Below are positions 5,507 to 8,726 of a stretch of 8,726 bases of DNA, in pieces; positions within the stretch are counted from its first letter, which is position 1, and every line of letters begins with the position of its first letter. The notes under the pieces are model-generated. The model had not been told where the DNA came from. It made no database searches and saw only the letters and a program-made list of their open reading frames with translations. The stretch is from Acidobacteriota bacterium (GTDB lineage: Bacteria; Acidobacteriota; Terriglobia; UBA7540): the NCBI GenBank assembly GCA_003224635.1, contig QHZK01000107.1, positions 1 through 8,726 on the forward strand. The letters run 5' to 3'. The position numbers and the translations under genes are program-made.

Positions 5507-6199
5507 ATGATCGACCTAAAGGACAACATCGCGCGAGTGCAGGAGCGGATCGCTGAAGCGTGCCGACGCGTCGGCCGCCGGCCGGAGGACGTCAAGTTGG
5601 TGGCGGTCTCGAAGACCGTGCCGCCCGACCGCATCCGCGCCGCCTACGACGCCGGCCTGCGCGACTTCGGGGAGAACCGCGTGCAGGAGGCGAATGCGAA
5701 GCGCGCCGCGCTCTCCGATTTGACCGTCACCTGGCACCTCGTGGGACACCTCCAAAGCAACAAGGCGAAACTGGCGCGCGAGCTTTTCCACTGGGCGCAC
5801 TCGCTTGACTCGCTGCGCCTGGCCCAGAAGCTGGACCAGGCGGCGGTCTCGAGCGGGGACCGGCTTCCGGTCTTGATCGAGGTGAACCTGGGCGAGGAAC
5901 AGACCAAGTCCGGCGTACGCGAACAGGACGTGTTGCCGTTGGCCGAGCAAGTCAGCCGGCTTCCGACCCTCGAGTTGCGCGGCCTGATGGTCCTGCCGCC
6001 GTTCTTCGAAGACCCGGAGCAGGCCCGACCGTTCTTCGGCCGTCTGCGCGACCTGGCCAAAACGATTGAGGCTGCCAACTCGCCAGGGGTCTCCATGCGC
6101 GAGCTTTCCATGGGGATGAGCCACGATTTCGAAGTGGCTATCGAAGAAGGCGCTACCACGGTTCGCATCGGGACAGCGATCTTTGGGGAGAGGAAGTAG
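5507..6199 (+). CDS. yggS: YggS/PLPBP-family pyridoxal 5'-phosphate homeostasis protein
   Basis: This is a PLP-binding TIM-barrel protein of 230 residues, the standard length. It has no known enzymatic reaction and keeps vitamin B6 and amino-acid pools balanced in the cytosol. The PLP lysine is K36 in VKLVAVSKTV. Other family signatures are FGENRVQEA (54-62), WHLVGHLQSNK (76-86), HSLDSLRLA (98-106), VLIEVNLGEEQTKSG (122-136), LRGLMVLPP (157-165), SMGMSHDFEVAI (201-212) and GATTVRIGTAIFG (215-227), where phosphate is bound. The start is ATG 5507. No Shine-Dalgarno is present; a repeat arm ends 3 bp before the ATG. It is the first gene of a + strand cluster with DUF167 and the symporter, though repeat-rich DNA of 177 bp separates it from DUF167. 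Confidence 0.95.
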   Translation: MIDLKDNIARVQERIAEACRRVGRRPEDVKLVAVSKTVPPDRIRAAYDAGLRDFGENRVQEANAKRAALSDLTVTWHLVGHLQSNKAKLARELFHWAHSLDSLRLAQKLDQAAVSSGDRLPVLIEVNLGEEQTKSGVREQDVLPLAEQVSRLPTLELRGLMVLPPFFEDPEQARPFFGRLRDLAKTIEAANSPGVSMRELSMGMSHDFEVAIEEGATTVRIGTAIFGERK

Positions 6200-6211
6200 A
6201 GGCGGGGGCCA

Positions 6212-6287
6212 GGGATCAGGGGTCAGGGTCAGGATCGGAAACCATTGGGCGATTGAGTCATTGAGCCATCGGGCCATTGGGTCATTG
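6212..6287. repeat. gggatca words and an 8-bp attg repeat after yggS
   Basis: Just after the yggS stop are gggatca (6212-6218), ggggtca (6219-6225), gggtca (6226-6231) and ggatc (6232-6236). Then from 6244 to 6287 attg (once atcg) recurs at exactly 8-bp intervals (6244, 6252, 6260, 6268, 6276, 6284), the units resembling attgggtc. The last part (6263-6287) is one arm of an inverted repeat with 6359-6383. Confidence 0.8.
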
Positions 6288-6294
6288 CAAAAAA

Positions 6295-6349
6295 CACTTT
6301 CAACTTTCAACTTTCAACTTTCAACTTTCAACTTTTGACTTTCGACTCT
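6295..6349. repeat. caacttt heptad array
   Basis: Five perfect caacttt units occupy 6301-6335. They are flanked by degenerate copies (cacttt 6295-6300, tgacttt 6336-6342, cgactct 6343-6349). The array lies in the loop between the two attg-repeat arms, upstream of the DUF167 gene. It is an obvious candidate for copy-number variation. Confidence 0.9.
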
Positions 6350-6358
6350 TTAGCTTCT

Positions 6359-6383
6359 CAATGACCCAATGACGCAATGGCTC
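6359..6383. repeat. Right arm of octamer inverted repeat, overlapping a start codon
   Basis: The octamers caatgacc, caatgacg and caatggct (6359, 6367, 6375) are the reverse complement of the attg units at 6263-6287. They match at 22 of 25 positions, including a perfect 13-nt core (6275-6287 with 6359-6371). The ATG of the DUF167 gene (6377-6379) is inside the third octamer. Confidence 0.85.
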
Positions 6384-6769
6384 GATTGCCGGAAACAAGC
6401 TTTCACATCGACGGGAACAGCGTATCCTTCTGGGTGCAGGTGAAGCCGCGCTCCTCGCGCCAGGGCCTGGAACTTGCTTCGCCCGGCGAGCTCTACCTGC
6501 GGATTCACGCGGCGCCCACTGAGGGCCAGGCCAACGAGGCCTGCGTCCAGTTTCTTGCGCGGCATTTGCGCTTGCCGCAAAACTCCGTTTCCATCCTGGC
6601 CGGAAGCCGGTCGCGGCGCAAGCTGATCCGCGTCACCGGCCGCTCGGCGCGCGAGACTGTCGAGCGACTTCAGACGCTTGTGGCCCTTGGGACAGAAAAA
6701 GAAAGCCCAGAATCGAAAGCCGGTAGAAAGAGAAGCCGCGAGCGGGGACGACTGACAACTGACAACTGA
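6377..6769 (+). CDS. DUF167/YggU-family protein
   Basis: Small conserved protein of 130 residues; the family (YggU/UPF0235) is about 95-105 residues and its function is not known. The core is clear: FWVQVKPRSSRQG (18-30), LYLRIHAAPTEGQANEACVQFLARHL (39-64) and SVSILAGSRSRRKLIRV (70-86). This matches the family pattern of V.PrSs, APP.eG.AN..l..fLA and the G..sR.K motif, with T in place of the usual second P in APP. Residues after about 105 (GTEKESPESKAGRKRSRERGRLTTDN) are a basic, low-complexity extension whose end is encoded by actgaca heptads. The ATG lies inside an octamer repeat with no SD. Family members often neighbour yggS, which supports this placement. It ends 10 bp before the symporter. 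Confidence 0.88.
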   Translation: MARLPETSFHIDGNSVSFWVQVKPRSSRQGLELASPGELYLRIHAAPTEGQANEACVQFLARHLRLPQNSVSILAGSRSRRKLIRVTGRSARETVERLQTLVALGTEKESPESKAGRKRSRERGRLTTDN

Positions 6770-6771
6770 CA
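6751..6771. repeat. actgaca heptad repeat at the DUF167/symporter junction
   Basis: Three perfect actgaca units lie at 6751-6757, 6758-6764 and 6765-6771. The first two and part of the third encode the last residues of the DUF167 protein, and its TGA stop (6767-6769) is in the third. The array ends 8 bp before the symporter ATG and leaves no room for a standard ribosome-binding site. Confidence 0.9.
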
Positions 6772-6779
6772 GCTTCCTC

Positions 6780-8186
6780 ATGCTCTACGCCGTCGTTCTC
6801 GTTCTGATTGTGCTCGCGCTGCTTGCGGTCAGCGTGAGCCGCTCGCGAAAGCTCAAGTCCCACGATGACTTCATGGTGGCGGACCGCAGACTCTCGGCGT
6901 GGGTCCTGGTTTTCACCCTGCTCTGCTCGTGGATCGGCGCCGGGAGCCTCTTCGCCGGGGCGGAGTTTGCCTATCGCCGGGGACTATCCTCGCTGTGGCT
7001 GCCGGCGGGCGGTTGGGCAGGGCTGCTGGTGGTCTTCTTCACCGCCGGCCGCGCCCGCTCCTTTGCCAGGTATACGGTTCCCGACCTGCTCGAAACCCGC
7101 TACGGCGCCGTGGCCCGCGTTTTCGGGACCGTCTGCATCATCGTTTCCTACACTGCCATCGTGAGTTATCAATTCCGCGGCGGCGGACGGATTCTGAATC
7201 TCGCTTTCGGCGTCGACGAGGCTACGGGCACCTTCATTCTGGCGGGATTCGTGATCTTGTTCACGGCGCTGGCCGGCATGTCCTCCGTGGCCTACACGGA
7301 CTTGGTCATCGGGCTGGTGGTGACCGTCGGATGTATCATCGCTTTGCCCGCCGGGATGGCGCGCGCGGGAGGGTGGAGGGCGGTTCGAGGCGCGTTGCCC
7401 GCCAGCCACTTTACGATGCTCGGCGGGATGAGCTGGGGTGAGGCGCTGGGTTACTTTTTCCCGACGTTCACGCTCATGGTCGGCAACCAGACGATGTATC
7501 AGAAATTCTTTTCGGCGAAGAGCGAGCGCGACGCCCGCCTGTCCGTAGCGGGTTGGATCGGCGGGACGGTGGCGCTCGAAACCATTATCGTTCTGCTCGC
7601 CATGGTCGGAGGCATTATCTCTCGCGGCCAGATCGAGTCCGGCGCTCTGCCCGCTTGGGGGATTATCCCCTATACCGCCCGGCACGGCATGCTTCCGCTG
7701 ATTGGGGCGATCTTTCTCGGCGCGGTGTTTGCCAAGGTGCTCTCGACGGGCAACAATTACCTCTTTTCCCCGGCCACCAGCGTCGTGCACGACGTTTTCC
7801 AGCGCTTCTTCATGAGACGCTCGGGCGACCGTTCACTACTGCTGATGTCCAGGACCACGGTGGTCGTTCTGGGGCTGCTGGCGCTGGCGCAGAGCTTCCA
7901 GCCCTCGATTCTGGCAACCGCGGTCTACGCTTACGACGTTTACGGCGCGGGAATCACTCCCGCGGTGGTTGCCGCCTTTTTCTGGAAGCGCGCAACGACG
8001 GCGGGCGGTCTGAGCTCGATCTGCGCCGGGACTCTGGTGGCGGTGGCGTGGAAAATCGGCCGCTATGAAACGCCGATGATTTTTCCCGCCCTTGCGGCGT
8101 CGCTCGCCTGCCTGATCGGCGTCAGCCTGCTGACCCCTCCTCCTCGTGAGGAGCAGTGGCGTCCCTTTTTCAAGGAGCAGCGTTAA
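6780..8186 (+). CDS. Sodium:solute symporter family (SSS) transporter
   Basis: A 468-residue inner-membrane protein with about 12-13 hydrophobic segments and a LeuT-type fold expected from the family. It has an N-terminal helix (1-20), GAGSLFAGAEFAY (53-65) in the helix that helps form the sodium site, and the degenerate SSS signature AGMSSVAYTDLVIG (165-178), where the family has GG...A..WTD..Q. GNQTMYQKFFSAKSERDAR (235-253) is typical of the loop after TM6. LSTGNNYLFSPATSVVHDV (321-339) corresponds to the sodium-binding TM8 with serine/threonine residues. The substrate cannot be told from sequence; proline, pantothenate, sugars and organic acids are all transported by relatives. The ATG at 6780 lacks an SD. 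It follows DUF167 by 10 bp. Confidence 0.93.
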   Translation: MLYAVVLVLIVLALLAVSVSRSRKLKSHDDFMVADRRLSAWVLVFTLLCSWIGAGSLFAGAEFAYRRGLSSLWLPAGGWAGLLVVFFTAGRARSFARYTVPDLLETRYGAVARVFGTVCIIVSYTAIVSYQFRGGGRILNLAFGVDEATGTFILAGFVILFTALAGMSSVAYTDLVIGLVVTVGCIIALPAGMARAGGWRAVRGALPASHFTMLGGMSWGEALGYFFPTFTLMVGNQTMYQKFFSAKSERDARLSVAGWIGGTVALETIIVLLAMVGGIISRGQIESGALPAWGIIPYTARHGMLPLIGAIFLGAVFAKVLSTGNNYLFSPATSVVHDVFQRFFMRRSGDRSLLLMSRTTVVVLGLLALAQSFQPSILATAVYAYDVYGAGITPAVVAAFFWKRATTAGGLSSICAGTLVAVAWKIGRYETPMIFPALAASLACLIGVSLLTPPPREEQWRPFFKEQR

Positions 8187-8212
8187 CAGGTTGCTCAAGA
8201 ACTCTTGGCCCG

Positions 8213-8288
8213 TGTCATGCTGAGCGAAGCGAAGCATCTCCGCAGTGCAGCTACAAGGATTCTTCGTCGCCCTTCGCGCAGCTCAGGA
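8213..8288. repeat. Imperfect palindromic dispersed-type element
   Basis: tgctgagcgaagcgaagcatc (8218-8238) is mirrored imperfectly by the reverse complement of 8258-8288 (gattcttcg...ctcagga). The gagcgaagcgaag core resembles words that I have seen as dispersed intergenic repeats in GC-rich soil bacteria; copy number here cannot be tested. It starts 26 bp after the symporter stop and separates it from the next gene. Confidence 0.6.
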
Positions 8289-8362
8289 CAGGATCATCGA
8301 CATAACGTCGACTCCGAATTCGTGCGGCCCTACACCACTACCCGGTCTTCCATGTAATTAGC

Positions 8363-8366
8363 GAGG
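8363..8366 (+). promoter_or_regulatory. Ribosome-binding site GAGG for the last gene
   Basis: gcgagg ends 5 nt before the ATG at 8372, in contrast to the SD-less starts of yggS, the DUF167 gene and the symporter. This supports 8372 as a real start. A possible -10 (tgtaat, 8353-8358) lies too close to be its promoter. Confidence 0.5.
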
Positions 8367-8371
8367 TTTCC

Positions 8372-8726
8372 ATGTTAAGACAACCGGCACCGCTTATAGC
8401 CGTCGCGGTATTGCAGATTTGCCAAATCCCTCTTTATGGCGCTTTGGGCAAGGCCTCGCGCATCTCCGACAAGCATGTCGCAGCATGCCATATCGAGCAA
8501 TTTGGCGTCGGCAACGCAGTTCAGGAGATTGCGGACCTTGCGCACGTGGCCATCGGGGTCGAGTCCGTTTTCGACCCCGAGACGGAACCGAAGATAAAGA
8601 TCCACTTCCGGGGGGGAAGGCTCGCCAACCTCCTCAACAGGCTCGTGTCCCAGGCCCCGGAGTATCAATGGAGAGAAGACGACGGAATAATCCACGTCCT
8701 TTGGCACGGCGCCCATCTTCCCCTTG
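8372..8726 (+). CDS. Exported protein with STN/secretin-like N-terminal domain (5' part)
   Basis: An open frame begins at ATG 8372, 5 nt after a GAGG, and runs off the right edge with no stop: 118 residues are visible. The N-terminus MLRQPAPLIAVAVLQICQIPLYGALG looks like a signal peptide (basic n-region, hydrophobic core). The following region (about 47-112) has NAVQEIADLAHVAIGVESVF, KIKIHFRGGRLANLLNRLVSQAPEYQWREDDGIIHV, a beta-alpha-beta pattern. This resembles the secretin/TonB short N-terminal (STN) type domain or related repeats in exported acidobacterial proteins. The family call rests on pattern alone. The G7 tract (8610-8616) lies in the frame without breaking it. A - strand open frame over the same DNA is its shadow. 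It is separated from the symporter by a repeat element, so it probably has its own promoter. Confidence 0.65.
   Translation, partial: MLRQPAPLIAVAVLQICQIPLYGALGKASRISDKHVAACHIEQFGVGNAVQEIADLAHVAIGVESVFDPETEPKIKIHFRGGRLANLLNRLVSQAPEYQWREDDGIIHVLWHGAHLPL

Noticed and set aside
5516..6310. 264-codon - strand open frame
   Set aside because: It is antisense to yggS, runs through repeat DNA at its start, and has no recognisable domain.
6301..6335. caacttt array considered as a CRISPR-like or origin iteron array
   Set aside because: The units are contiguous 7-mers with no spacers, and no replication or cas gene is nearby.
6984..7790. 268-codon - strand open frame
   Set aside because: It is antisense to the symporter and very rich in R, G, H and Q, typical of a shadow frame.
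8610..8616. G7 tract as a phase-variation switch or frameshift
   Set aside because: The frame is intact through it, and one run of seven G in GC-rich coding DNA is not sufficient evidence.
8375..8716. 113-codon - strand open frame
   Set aside because: It overlaps the + strand frame at 8372, which has an SD, a signal peptide and a plausible domain.

Overview
The window looks like a chromosomal segment from a GC-rich bacterium, most likely an Acidobacteriota (Terriglobia-type) soil genome. The case rests on the gene content (bacillithiol-type BshA, a divergent Hfq-like protein, fRMsr-like GAF protein, YggS/DUF167 pair) and on spacers packed with short repeats that I associate with that phylum. 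The assignment is inference; no rRNA or tRNA gene is present to confirm it.

Layout. At the left edge is the C-terminal end of a + strand membrane protein (1-180). It converges on bshA (301-1425, -), and the spacer between them is an inverted pair of heptad repeats. A spacer of about 290 bp upstream of bshA holds a nested palindromic REP-like element and several hairpins. Next, all on the - strand, come a small secreted protein (1720-2199) and an Hfq-like Sm-fold protein (2307-2666) with its own plausible promoter. They are followed by the likely operon tmk - holB - GAF-domain protein (5347 down to 2927). A repeat-filled divergent spacer (5348-5506) separates this from a + strand cluster: yggS, a DUF167/YggU protein and a sodium:solute symporter (5507-8186). 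The window ends in the start of an unfinished + strand gene (8372-8726) with a signal peptide and a domain resembling the STN/secretin N-terminal fold.

How the genes work together. tmk and holB serve dTTP supply and clamp loading, a common bacterial pairing. bshA makes the first intermediate of bacillithiol, while the GAF protein looks like a methionine-sulfoxide-reductase relative that has lost its catalytic cysteine. YggS (PLP homeostasis) and DUF167 are frequent neighbours; YggT, often between them, is absent here. No phage, transposase, CRISPR or defence genes were seen.

Most unusual feature. Nearly every spacer over about 100 bp carries a different short tandem-repeat family, mainly with 7-, 8- or 14-bp periods. 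The repeats are often arranged as inverted arms around a short core, and their ends fall on or next to start and stop codons. Inside genes the repeats have periods of 9 bp (holB) and 15 bp (tmk), which preserve the frame.
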